From Zeimonas arvi (GTDB taxonomy: Bacteria > Pseudomonadota > Gammaproteobacteria > Burkholderiales > Burkholderiaceae_E): a stretch of DNA of 64,000 nt. How positions within the stretch are numbered: position 1 is the first letter of the stretch; each line of letters starts with the position of its first letter. Of this stretch, positions 12,582 to 20,398 are shown in pieces. The stretch is taken from contig NZ_VDUY01000001.1 of assembly GCF_008039575.1 (NCBI RefSeq), positions 124,001 through 188,000 on the forward strand, in the 5' to 3' direction. Position numbers and translations under genes: made by a program. The notes beneath the pieces were generated by a model, which did not search any database, was not told the origin of the DNA, and saw only the letters and a list, made by a program, of their open reading frames with translations.

Positions 12582-13490
12582 ATGCAGGCGCTCTGGATGA
12601 TCGCGGGGGCGCTCGCCTTCACCCTGATGGGGGCGGTGATCAAGCTGCTCGCGGCGTCTTCCTTCGGCGCCTTCGAGCTGGTCTTCTGGCGCGGCGTGGT
12701 CGGCATCGGCCTGATGGCCGCCTTCCTTCGCTGGCACCGGATTTCGCCGGCCAGCGGCCGGTTCGGGATGCACGCTTCGCGTTCGGTCGTCGGCACGCTG
12801 GCGATGTTCTGCTGGTTCTACACGCTGGGCCCGCTGTCGATGGGCACCGCGTTCACGCTGAACTACACCTCGCCGATCTTCATCGCGCTGGCGGTGGCTG
12901 CCGCCGCCCGGTGGCGAGGCGACCGCCAGCCCTCGCGCGGGCGGCTCCACTTCGCGATGGCGGCCAGCTTCGCCGGCGTGCTGCTGATCCTGCGCCCGTC
13001 CATCGGGCAGGGACAGGAGCTCGCGTTCGCGATCGGCCTGCTCGGCGCCCTGCTCACCGCGGCCGCCTACCTGCAGGTGCGCGCGCTGGGCCGGGCCGGC
13101 GAGCCCGAGTGGCGAACCGCGTTCTGGTTCTCGGTGGTCAACTGCCTGCTGGCGGCGCTCGCCGCCACCGCCTTCGGCGGCTGGAGCCCGGTGTCGCTCG
13201 CCGACCTGCCGGCCCTGCTCGCGATCGGCGTGCTGGCGGCCATCGGCCAGCTGTGCATGACCCGCGCGTTCGGACGCGGTCGCACCCTGCTCGCCGCGAA
13301 CCTGCAGTACAGCGGTGTGGTCTTCGCCACGATGGCCGGCTGGATCCTGTTCGGCGAGTCGCACGACCTGCCGGAACTGGCCGGCATCGCGCTGATCGTG
13401 GCCAGCGGCGTCGGCGCCTCGCTGGCGCCGCAGACGGCTGCCCGCCCCGCCTCCCCTTCGATCGAACCCCTGGCCAGGTCGCCACGATGA
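12582..13490 (+). CDS. DMT superfamily (EamA) transporter
   Basis: Inner-membrane protein of 302 residues with ten hydrophobic segments and the duplicated EamA fold. The N-terminal half contains WRGVVGIGLMAAFL and LNYTSPIFIALAVA, and the C-terminal half contains ITAVYC-free repeats ending in LPELAGIALIVASGVGASL. Family members export metabolites or amino acids, but the substrate is not predictable. It begins 12 bp after the Rieske gene and overlaps the rhodanese start by 4 bp (ATGA), so the three genes probably form an operon. Confidence 0.9.
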   Translation: MQALWMIAGALAFTLMGAVIKLLAASSFGAFELVFWRGVVGIGLMAAFLRWHRISPASGRFGMHASRSVVGTLAMFCWFYTLGPLSMGTAFTLNYTSPIFIALAVAAAARWRGDRQPSRGRLHFAMAASFAGVLLILRPSIGQGQELAFAIGLLGALLTAAAYLQVRALGRAGEPEWRTAFWFSVVNCLLAALAATAFGGWSPVSLADLPALLAIGVLAAIGQLCMTRAFGRGRTLLAANLQYSGVVFATMAGWILFGESHDLPELAGIALIVASGVGASLAPQTAARPASPSIEPLARSPR

Positions 13491-14341
13491 TCCACACCAC
13501 GCTGATCGACGCCGAAACCCTCGCCACCGTCCTCGACGACTGCGTGATCGTCGACTGCCGGCACGACCTGATGGACCCGACGGCGGGCCCGCGCGGTTAC
13601 GCCGAGGGCCACATCCCCCGCGCCTGGTTCATGCACCAGGACACTGATCTGGCCGGACCGAAGAACGGCCGCAACGGCCGCCACCCGCTGCCCGACAGGG
13701 CGGTGATGCGCCGCCGGCTCGAGGCCATCGGCCTGTCCGACGCGAAGCAACTGGTCGTGTACGACGTGCAGGGCGGCATGTTCGCGGTGCGCCTGTGGTG
13801 GCTCGCACGCTGGCTGGGTCACCGCGCGGTCGCGGTGCTCGACGGCGGCCTGCCCGCCTGGGCCAATGCCGGTTTTCCGGTCACCCGCGCGGCGCCCCAG
13901 CCACCGGCCGCCCCCGGCAAGCTGAGCGAGCGCCCCTCGCTGGCCGGCGCGGTCGACGCCGCCGCGGTCCTCGCCAACCTGGACACGCGCGAGCGCCTGC
14001 TGGTGGACGCGCGCTCGCCGGAGCGCTACCGCGGCGAGACCGAGCCCCTCGATCCGGTGGCCGGGCACATTCCTGGCGCGATCAACCGGCCCTTCCAGCA
14101 GAACCTGAGGCCGGATGGCCGCTTCAAGCCGGCCGAGGTGCTGCGCCAGGAATTCGCGGCGCTGCTGGGCGAGCGCTCGCCGCGGCAGGTGGTCCACCAA
14201 TGCGGATCGGGCGTGACCGGCTGTCACAACCTGCTCGCCATGGAACTCGCCGGACTGGCCGGCTCGTCCCTCTACCCCGGCTCGTGGAGCGAATGGTGCG
14301 CCGACCCGGCGCGGCCGATGGCCACCGGATCCGAGCCCTGA
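13487..14341 (+). CDS. Thiosulfate/3-mercaptopyruvate sulfurtransferase (tandem rhodanese)
   Basis: A 284-residue sulfurtransferase with two rhodanese domains. The catalytic Cys239 lies in the loop CGSGVT (239-244), the form found in SseA-type enzymes, followed by GCHNLLAMELAG. The N-terminal domain keeps the fold (VIVDCRHDLMDP, EGHIPRAWFMHQD, VLDGGLPAW) but has a VQGGMF loop with no cysteine, as is normal for the inactive half. It moves sulfane sulfur from thiosulfate or mercaptopyruvate to acceptors such as cyanide or thiols. It starts inside the EamA stop codon and ends 13 bp before the P-loop gene. Confidence 0.93.
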   Translation: MIHTTLIDAETLATVLDDCVIVDCRHDLMDPTAGPRGYAEGHIPRAWFMHQDTDLAGPKNGRNGRHPLPDRAVMRRRLEAIGLSDAKQLVVYDVQGGMFAVRLWWLARWLGHRAVAVLDGGLPAWANAGFPVTRAAPQPPAAPGKLSERPSLAGAVDAAAVLANLDTRERLLVDARSPERYRGETEPLDPVAGHIPGAINRPFQQNLRPDGRFKPAEVLRQEFAALLGERSPRQVVHQCGSGVTGCHNLLAMELAGLAGSSLYPGSWSEWCADPARPMATGSEP

Positions 14342-14354
14342 GCGGCCCGCAGCC

Positions 14355-14942
14355 GTGGCAGGCGGCACGCCGAGGCTGATCGTCTTCGCCGGCCACGCGG
14401 GCACCGGCAAGACCACGCTCGCCCGCATGGCCGTGCCGCGTCTGCACGCGATGACCGGCGAGAGCTTCTGCGTGCTCGACAAGGACACCGTCTACGGCGC
14501 ATTCAGCTCGAAGGTCATGGGCCTGCTGACCGGCGATCCCGACGACCGCGACAGCCCGACCTACCTCGAGCACCTGCGCGACCAGGAGTACTCGGGCCTG
14601 CTCGACATCGCCCGCGAGAATCTGGAGCTCGGGGTCAACGTGGTGCTGGTGGGGCCCTTCTCGCGCGAAGTGAAGAGCCGCCGGATGTTCGATGCCGCCG
14701 CGCTCGGCACGCCAGCCGGCAGCCCGATCCGCGTGGTCTGGGTGGCGCTCGAGGAGGCCGAGGCGAAGCGCAGGATCGTGGCCCGCGGCGACCACCGCGA
14801 CCGGTACAAGCTCGAGCACTGGGACGAATATCGGGTGCGGCGCTTCGATCCGGATCCGGCCGAGTACCCGGCGCTGATCCGTTACGACAACACGGTGCGC
14901 TCGGCGGAGCGCTTCGAGGCGCTGCTGGCGCGGCTGTGCTGA
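14355..14942 (+). CDS. P-loop AAA-family ATPase / kinase-like protein
   Basis: A 195-residue protein with Walker A GHAGTGKT at residues 13-20, the AAA_33/zeta-toxin-like kinase fold, and VVLVGPFS as the likely Walker B strand. The C-terminal part, VWVALEEAEAKRRIVARGDHRDRYK, resembles the lid region of small-molecule kinases. It starts at GTG 14355, and no ATG fits the conserved beginning. The substrate is unknown. It ends just before a 700-bp intergenic region that holds two foldback elements. It may be the last gene of the Rieske-EamA-rhodanese operon, from which it is separated by 13 bp. Confidence 0.82.
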   Translation: MAGGTPRLIVFAGHAGTGKTTLARMAVPRLHAMTGESFCVLDKDTVYGAFSSKVMGLLTGDPDDRDSPTYLEHLRDQEYSGLLDIARENLELGVNVVLVGPFSREVKSRRMFDAAALGTPAGSPIRVVWVALEEAEAKRRIVARGDHRDRYKLEHWDEYRVRRFDPDPAEYPALIRYDNTVRSAERFEALLARLC

Positions 14943-14989
14943 CGCTTCGCGGTCACTCCCTCGTCTTTTCGGGTATGCCCGACCCGGCC

Positions 14990-15182
14990 GGGGCATCGGC
15001 ATGAGCCGGGACCGGTGCTGCGCCCCTCGCCTGCGGCGAGGGGTTCCGGCGTCTACCTCGTCGCCGGCGGCTCGGGCGCAACTCGCGAGCCCTGCGGGCT
15101 CGCTCGGACAGCGCCCTCGCTGATCGCCGGCTCCTTCGGTAGCCCGCCGCTTGCACAAGGTCCCGGCTCATGCCGATGCCCC
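14990..15182. repeat. Foldback element E2 (conserved core, private arms)
   Basis: Perfect 24-bp inverted arms (14990-15013 and 15159-15182) enclose a 145-nt core. Read on the minus strand, the core contains GCAAGCGGCGGGCT, GCGATCAGCGAGGGC, GCTGTCCGAGCG, a hairpin AGCCC-gca-GGGCT, CGCGAGTTGCGCCCG and a distal hairpin CCCCTCGCC-gca-GGCGAGGGG. The same words recur in E3, E4 and E5, but the arm sequence is found only here. It lies in the gap between the convergent P-loop gene and GST gene. I see no open frame that it would support. Confidence 0.88.
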
Positions 15183-15408
15183 CGCCGGGCCTGGATGTTG
15201 CGATGTGCGCGAAGGTGTTCGCGCGACGCGACCGGCGCATCGCAAGGCCCGCGCTCCACGGCCCTCGCACTGACGCTCGCGTCGACGCAGGCTCGCGCAG
15301 CCACGCCGACGACCGCGATCGAGCCGCCAAGCGAGCCAGCTCCGCTTCCGCGTCAGCCAACGGCGGAGCGAAGCGAACGCCCCCGCTCGCGCAGGGCGAA
15401 GACCTCCA
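15183..15408. other. Spacer between paired foldback elements E2 and E3
   Basis: A 226-bp GC-rich non-coding stretch. Just outside the E2 right arm it has CCTGG (15190), GTGCGC (15205) and GCGCGAC (15221). The same three words in the same order and nearly the same spacing follow E5 (33471, 33487, 33504). A further inverted repeat TTGCGATG / CATCGCAA (about 15198-15244) encloses GCGCGAA / TTCGCGC. I find no gene. Confidence 0.6.
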
Positions 15409-15617
15409 GGGTCGGCGGTGCGGCGGCCGGATGCCGGACTTTGGGCAAGCCGCGGGCTGCCGTAGTAGCCGGCGATCAGCGAGGGCGCTGTCCGAGCGGG
15501 CCCTCCGGGCCCGCGAGTTGCGCCCGAGCCGCCGGCGACAAGGCAGACGCGGGAACCCCCCGCCGCAGGCGGGGGGCGCAGCCCTCGTCCGGCATCCGGC
15601 CGCCGCGCCGCCGACCC
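15409..15617. repeat. Foldback element E3 (conserved core, private arms)
   Basis: Inverted arms of 31 bp (15409-15439 and 15587-15617) have a single mismatch, which would be a G-T/G-U pair. They enclose a 147-nt core in the opposite orientation to E2. On the plus strand it reads GCAAGCCGCGGGCT, GCGATCAGCGAGGGC, GCTGTCCGAGCG, hairpin GGGCCC-tcc-GGGCCC, CGCGAGTTGCGCCCG and distal hairpin CCCCCCGCC-gca-GGCGGGGGG. The hairpin stems differ from E2 but remain paired. E2 and E3 are therefore a head-to-head pair. The right arm ends 34 bp from the GST stop codon. Confidence 0.88.
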
Positions 15618-15651
15618 GGGCGATACGAACCTGCCCCGAGCCGGGGAACGG

Positions 15652-16278
15652 TCAGCTGAGCGGAACCTCGAAGCCGCGCGCCACGCCAGGCCGCGCCATC
15701 ATCGCCTCGTACCAGCGCTTCACGTTCGGGAAGTCCGCCAGGTCGACCTTGTGGCGCTCATGGCGCCACACCCAGCCGACGATCGCGAAATCGGCGATCG
15801 AGAGTTCGTCGGCGAACCAGTCGCGGCCGCCGAGGCGACGGTCCATCACGCCGTAGAGCCGGCGGGTCTCCTTCATGTAGCGGTCGAGCCCGTAGCGCCG
15901 GTCTTCCTCGCTCTGCAAGCCCAGGAAATGATGGACCTGACCCGGCATCGGACCGAAGCCGCCCATCTGGAACATCAGCCACTCGTAGACCGGAATGCGG
16001 GCACCGAGGTCCCTGGGCAGGAACTTGCCGGTCTTCTCGGCCAGATAGAGCAGGATCGCGCCGGACTCGAACACGCTGACCGGCTTGCCGCCGGGGCCAT
16101 CGGGATCGACGATCGCCGGGATCTTGTTGTTCGGGCTGATCTTCAGGAACTCCGGCGCGAACTGCGCGCCCTTCGTGATGTCGATCGGGGTCACGTGGTA
16201 GGGAAGGCCCATCTCTTCCAGCGCCACGCTGATCTTGCGGCCGTTCGGGGTGTTCCAGGTGTAGAGCTCGATCGTCAT
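15652..16278 (-). CDS. Glutathione S-transferase family protein (YfcG/YghU-like)
   Basis: A 208-residue GST-fold protein with an N-terminal thioredoxin-like domain beginning MTIELYTWNTPNGRKISVAL and a helical C-terminal domain. ISPNNKIPAIVD, and FESGAILLYLAEKTGKFLP with the glutathione-binding ES pair, are hallmarks of the nu-class disulfide-bond oxidoreductases such as E. coli YfcG. It probably reduces disulfides with glutathione. It is not a maleylacetoacetate isomerase, so it does not complete the homogentisate pathway at 30 kb. I start it at ATG 16278, and the longer frame to 16455 lacks similarity. The gene runs toward foldback element E3. Confidence 0.92.
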   Translation of the reverse strand: MTIELYTWNTPNGRKISVALEEMGLPYHVTPIDITKGAQFAPEFLKISPNNKIPAIVDPDGPGGKPVSVFESGAILLYLAEKTGKFLPRDLGARIPVYEWLMFQMGGFGPMPGQVHHFLGLQSEEDRRYGLDRYMKETRRLYGVMDRRLGGRDWFADELSIADFAIVGWVWRHERHKVDLADFPNVKRWYEAMMARPGVARGFEVPLS

Positions 16279-16442
16279 GCGGGTCTCCGTGGGTTCTTTG
16301 GTCGAGTGGAGGAGCATCGGATGGGGATGCCTGATGTTACACTGTCGCATCTTGCTCACCGCGATGGACAGCGCTTCGGCGCGCCGGCAATCGGCCCGCC
16401 GTCCCGCGGCGCGCACCTGACCGCATCCCCGGGGTTTCCTTC

Positions 16443-17222
16443 GTGACTCTCGCAATGATCGTCGCCGCCACGCTGCTGGGCGGCGCCGCGAGCGTGTTCG
16501 CTGCCGCCGCGCTGTCGCTCACCGTCCTCGCCGGCCTGGTCCGGCAGCTGGTGAGTCTCTCCGCCGGCTTGCTGCTGGCCACCTCGATCCTCCACGTGAT
16601 CCCCGAAGCCTTCGAATCCGGCGCCGACCTGCACGCGCTGGCGTGGACGCTGCTGATCGGGGTGATCGCCTTCTTCCTGCTCGAGAAGCTCGAGGTGCTG
16701 CGCCACAGCCATCACCACGAGGGCGACGGGCATGCCCACCACGACGGCCACGACCGCGAGGAAGCCGGGCCCGGCGGCGCGATGATCCTGGTCGGCGACT
16801 CGATCCACAACTTCGCCGACGGCGTGCTGATCGCGGCGGCCTTCATGGTCGACCTCAAGCTGGGCTGGCTCACCACGCTGGCCATCGCGGCTCACGAGAT
16901 ACCGCAGGAGATCGGCGACTTCATCGTGCTTCTGAACGCCGGCTACACGCGCAAGCGCGCGCTGCTGTTCAACGTCCTGAGCGGGCTCGCCGCCGTGATC
17001 GGCGGCGTGGCCGGCTATTTCGTGCTGGCCGAGTCGGCCGCGCTGCTGCCCTACGTGCTGGTGCTGGCCGCGGCCAGCTTCATCTACGTGGCCCTGGCCG
17101 ACCTGGTGCCGGACCTGCACAGGCACTCGCGGCATCGCGGCGAATGGAAGGTGCAGTTCGCGCTGATGATGGTGGGCGTGGCGATCGTGGCGCTGCTCAC
17201 GACGCAGCTGCACGTGCACTGA
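16443..17222 (+). CDS. ZIP family metal transporter
   Basis: Inner-membrane divalent-metal transporter of 259 residues with about eight hydrophobic segments. The His-rich cytoplasmic loop is at residues 88-103 (HSHHHEGDGHAHH). The metal-site helices contain HNFADG (122-127) and AHEIPQEIGDF, both ZIP signatures. The start is GTG 16443, with ATG 16455 as an alternative. Metals are probably zinc or iron. It diverges from the GST gene and converges on polA across element E4. I see no Zur or Fur box in the 164-bp upstream region. Confidence 0.94.
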   Translation: MTLAMIVAATLLGGAASVFAAAALSLTVLAGLVRQLVSLSAGLLLATSILHVIPEAFESGADLHALAWTLLIGVIAFFLLEKLEVLRHSHHHEGDGHAHHDGHDREEAGPGGAMILVGDSIHNFADGVLIAAAFMVDLKLGWLTTLAIAAHEIPQEIGDFIVLLNAGYTRKRALLFNVLSGLAAVIGGVAGYFVLAESAALLPYVLVLAAASFIYVALADLVPDLHRHSRHRGEWKVQFALMMVGVAIVALLTTQLHVH

Positions 17223-17285
17223 TCGCGTTCCGCCCGGCGCGCGTACCCATTGCGCGGCCTGACCCGATGCAGAACGTCAGGTCGA

Positions 17286-17497
17286 GGGCGGCGAGCGGAA
17301 CGGTTCCGACGCCGGACCTCGTGGCAAGCCGCGGGCTGACGAAGGAACCGGCGATCAGGGAGGGCGCTGTCCGAGCGGGCCACTCGGGCCCGCGAGTTGC
17401 GCCCGACCCGCCGGTGACGAGGCAGACGCGGGAACCCCTCGCCGCAGGCGAGGGGCGCCGCCACTGTCCGGCGTCGGAGCCGTTCCACTCGCCGCCC
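17286..17497. repeat. Foldback element E4 (conserved core, private arms)
   Basis: Inverted arms of 32 bp (17286-17317 and 17466-17497) have two mismatches, both transitions. They enclose a 148-nt core in the same orientation as E3: GCAAGCCGCGGGCT, GCGATCAGGGAGGGC, GCTGTCCGAGCG, hairpin GGGCC-actc-GGGCC, CGCGAGTTGCGCCCG and CCCCTCGCC-gca-GGCGAGGGG. It nearly fills the 323-bp gap between the ends of the convergent ZIP and polA genes. There is no paired partner here. Confidence 0.88.
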
Positions 17498-17545
17498 GGG
17501 CGCATGCCCCGACCGAGGGCCAGGCCGCGCACCGGGTGAGCGCGC

Positions 17546-20398
17546 TCAGTGCGCCTGCTCCCAATTGGCGCCGGCGCCGACTTCGACTTCCAGCGGCACG
17601 TCGAGCCTGGCCACGCCGGTCATCAGGCCCGGCAGCTTCTCGCGCACTGCGTCCAGCTCGCCTTCGGGCACCTCCAGCACCAGTTCGTCGTGCACCTGCA
17701 TGATCAGCTTGCTCCGCATGCGCTCGCGGTCGAGCCAGCCCTGCACGGCGATCATGGCCATCTTGATCAGGTCGGCGGCGGTGCCCTGCATCGGCGCGTT
17801 GATCGCGGCGCGTTCGGCGCCGGCGCGGCGCGGGCCGTTGGGGCTGTTGATCTCTGCCAGCCACAGGCGGCGGCCGAACACGGTTTCCACGTAGCCCTGC
17901 TCGTGTGCAAGCGCCCGAGTGCGGTCCATGTACTCGCGCACGCCGGGGTAGCGGGCGAAGTAGCGGTCGATCCAGTTCTTCGCGGCTTCGCGCTCGATGC
18001 CCAGGTTCTGCGCCAGGCCGAAGGCGCTCATGCCGTAGATCAGGCCGAAGTTGATCACCTTGGCGTAGCGGCGCTGCTCGGCGCTGACGTCGGCCGGCGC
18101 CGCGCCGAAGACCTCGGACGCGGTGGCGCGGTGCACGTCCATGCCCTCGGCGAAGGCGCGGCGCAGGCTCGGGTCGGCCGAGATGTGCGCCATGATCCGC
18201 AACTCGATCTGCGAATAGTCGGCCGACACGATCTTCGCGCCCGGCGGCGCGACGAAGGCCTCGCGGATGCGCCGCCCTTCCGCGGTGCGCACCGGGATGT
18301 TCTGCAGGTTCGGGTCGCTGGACGCGAGCCGGCCGGTCACCGCCACCGCCTGCGAGTAGCTGGTGTGCACGCGCCCGGTCTTCGGGTCGACCATCTGCGG
18401 CAGCTTGTCGGTGTAGGTGCTCTTGAGCTTGGCGAGCCCCCGGAAGTCGAGCAGCAGCCGCGGCAGCGGATAGTCCTCGGCGAGCTTGGCGAGCACTTCC
18501 TCGTCGGTGGAGGGCGCGCCGCTGGCCGTCTTCTTGACCACCGGCAGCTTCAGGTTGCCGAACAGGATCTCGCCGAGCTGCTTGGGCGAATTCAGGTTGA
18601 AGGGCTGCCCGGCGACCTCGTAGGCCTGCTTCTCGAGCGCCATCAGCTTGCGGCCCAGCTCGTCGGACTGCCGCGCCAGCGCCCCCGTGTCGACCAGCAC
18701 GCCGTTGCGCTCCACGCGCTGCAGGATCACCGACACCGGGACCTCGATGTCGCGGTAGATCTCGAGCAGGCGATCGTCCTCGGCGATGCGCGGATACAGC
18801 GCGCGGTGCAGGTGCATCGTCACGTCGGCGTCTTCGGCCGCGTACTCCGTGGCGCGCTCCACCGCCACCTGCTCGAAGCCGATGCGGCTCGCGCCCTTGC
18901 CGGTCACCTCGTCGTAGCGGATCGTGCGACGGTGCAGGTGGCGCTCGGCCAACGAGTCCATGTCGTGCGAGCGGTGGGCCTCGAGCACGTAGCTCTGCAG
19001 CAGCGTGTCGTGCGCGATGCCGGCGAGCTTCACGCCGAAGTTCTCCAGCACGTGGGCATCGTACTTCAGGTTCTGGCCGACCTTGTGATGCTTCGGGCTT
19101 TCCAGCCAGGGCCGCAGCCTGGCCAGCACGTGGCCGCGATCGAGCTGGTCGGGCGCGCCGGCGTACGTGTGCGCGACCGGAACGTAGCAGGCCTCCCAGG
19201 GTTCGACCGACAGCGACAGGCCGACGAGCTCGGCGCGCATCGGGTCGAGGGAGGTGGTCTCGGTGTCGAAGGCCACGAGTTCCGCCTTCTCGATGCGGGC
19301 GATCCAGCGATCGAGCTGCGCGTCGGTGAGCACGGTCTCGTAGACCGGTTGGCGCGCCTGGGCGCCGGCCGATCCTGCGTCGGACGCGGTGCCGTCGGCG
19401 CCATTGCCGGCCGCGCCGGCGTTGTCGCTGTCCCGCGCCGCGCTCGCCGCGGGCGACACGGTGTCGGCCGCGCCGCGCGCGCCCACCACGCGGGCGCGCG
19501 GCCTGGGCGACTCGCCCTCGAGCTCGCGCAGCCAGGTGCGAAACCCGCAACGCGTGTAGAGCTCGCGCAGGGTCTCGTCGTCGTCGTCGCCCAGCTGCAG
19601 CGCCGCGTCGACGCCGAGCTCGCCGGGCAGCGCGCAATCGGTCTTCACGGTGACCAGCTTGCGCGCGGTGGGCAGCCAGTCGAGCGACTTTCGCAGGTTG
19701 TCGCCTACCACGCCCTTGATCTCGTCGGCATGCGCCACGACTTCATCGAGCGAGCCGTACTGCTCGAGCCACTTGACCGCGGTCTTGGGGCCGCACTTGG
19801 GCACGCCCGGCACGTTGTCCACCGTGTCGCCGACCAGCGCGAGCCAGTCCACGATCCGCTCGGGCGGCACCCCGAACTTCTCGATCACCGCCTCGCGGTC
19901 CAGCGGCTTCGGCGGCCCGTTGTCGCGGGTCATCGTGTCGACCAGCACGACCTTGTCGTCGACCAGCTGCGCGAGGTCCTTGTCGCCGGTGGCGACCACG
20001 GTCTTCATGCCCCGCTCGCTGGCTTGCCGGGCGAGCGTGCCGATCACGTCGTCGGCCTCGATGCCCTCGATCATGACCAGCGGCCAGCCGAGCGCCCGCA
20101 CGAGCTCGTGGATCACCGGGATCTGCTTGCGCAGGTCGTCGGGCATCGCCTTGCGGGTGGCCTTGTATTCGGGATACCAGTCGTCGCGGAAGGTGGGGCC
20201 CGGCGCGTCGAAGACCACTGCCCCCATCCGGGCGCCGCCGCTCAATTTGCCGTCGTTGCGCAGACGCCGTAGCATCGCGACCATGCCGTAGACGGCGCCC
20301 GTCGGCTCGCCTTCGCCGTTCCGCAGGTCCGGCAGCGCATGAAACGCGCGATACAGAAAACTCGAGCCGTCGACCAGCAGAAGCGTTTCTTCAGACAT
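17546..20398 (-). CDS. polA: DNA polymerase I
   Basis: Repair and Okazaki-fragment-processing polymerase, 950 residues with all three domains. The 5'-nuclease domain runs from the N-terminus (LLLVDGSSFLYRAFHALPDL, EADDVIGTLA, VPGVPKCGPKTA). The 3'-5' exonuclease domain carries an intact VAFDTETTSLD. The polymerase domain has DYSQIELRIMAHIS (motif A), the O-helix RRYAKVINFGLIYG and the catalytic HDE at 903-905 (QVHDELVLEVP). I start at ATG 20398 (MSEETLLLVDG). The frame stays open to 20755, but that extension lies antisense to the next gene. An Ala/Gly/Asp-rich insertion lies between the nuclease and exonuclease domains. The start codon overlaps that of the divergent LOG gene. Confidence 0.98.
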   Translation of the reverse strand: MSEETLLLVDGSSFLYRAFHALPDLRNGEGEPTGAVYGMVAMLRRLRNDGKLSGGARMGAVVFDAPGPTFRDDWYPEYKATRKAMPDDLRKQIPVIHELVRALGWPLVMIEGIEADDVIGTLARQASERGMKTVVATGDKDLAQLVDDKVVLVDTMTRDNGPPKPLDREAVIEKFGVPPERIVDWLALVGDTVDNVPGVPKCGPKTAVKWLEQYGSLDEVVAHADEIKGVVGDNLRKSLDWLPTARKLVTVKTDCALPGELGVDAALQLGDDDDETLRELYTRCGFRTWLRELEGESPRPRARVVGARGAADTVSPAASAARDSDNAGAAGNGADGTASDAGSAGAQARQPVYETVLTDAQLDRWIARIEKAELVAFDTETTSLDPMRAELVGLSLSVEPWEACYVPVAHTYAGAPDQLDRGHVLARLRPWLESPKHHKVGQNLKYDAHVLENFGVKLAGIAHDTLLQSYVLEAHRSHDMDSLAERHLHRRTIRYDEVTGKGASRIGFEQVAVERATEYAAEDADVTMHLHRALYPRIAEDDRLLEIYRDIEVPVSVILQRVERNGVLVDTGALARQSDELGRKLMALEKQAYEVAGQPFNLNSPKQLGEILFGNLKLPVVKKTASGAPSTDEEVLAKLAEDYPLPRLLLDFRGLAKLKSTYTDKLPQMVDPKTGRVHTSYSQAVAVTGRLASSDPNLQNIPVRTAEGRRIREAFVAPPGAKIVSADYSQIELRIMAHISADPSLRRAFAEGMDVHRATASEVFGAAPADVSAEQRRYAKVINFGLIYGMSAFGLAQNLGIEREAAKNWIDRYFARYPGVREYMDRTRALAHEQGYVETVFGRRLWLAEINSPNGPRRAGAERAAINAPMQGTAADLIKMAMIAVQGWLDRERMRSKLIMQVHDELVLEVPEGELDAVREKLPGLMTGVARLDVPLEVEVGAGANWEQAH

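Noticed and set aside
15652-16278. GST gene as maleylacetoacetate isomerase
   Set aside because: ISPNNKIPAIVD and FESGAILLYLAEKTG place it with YfcG-type oxidoreductases and not zeta-class GSTs.
14990-17497. Foldback elements as retron or diversity-generating elements
   Set aside because: The paired-arm structure is reminiscent of a retron ncRNA, but no reverse transcriptase or effector gene lies near any copy, and the elements are dispersed at several unrelated loci.
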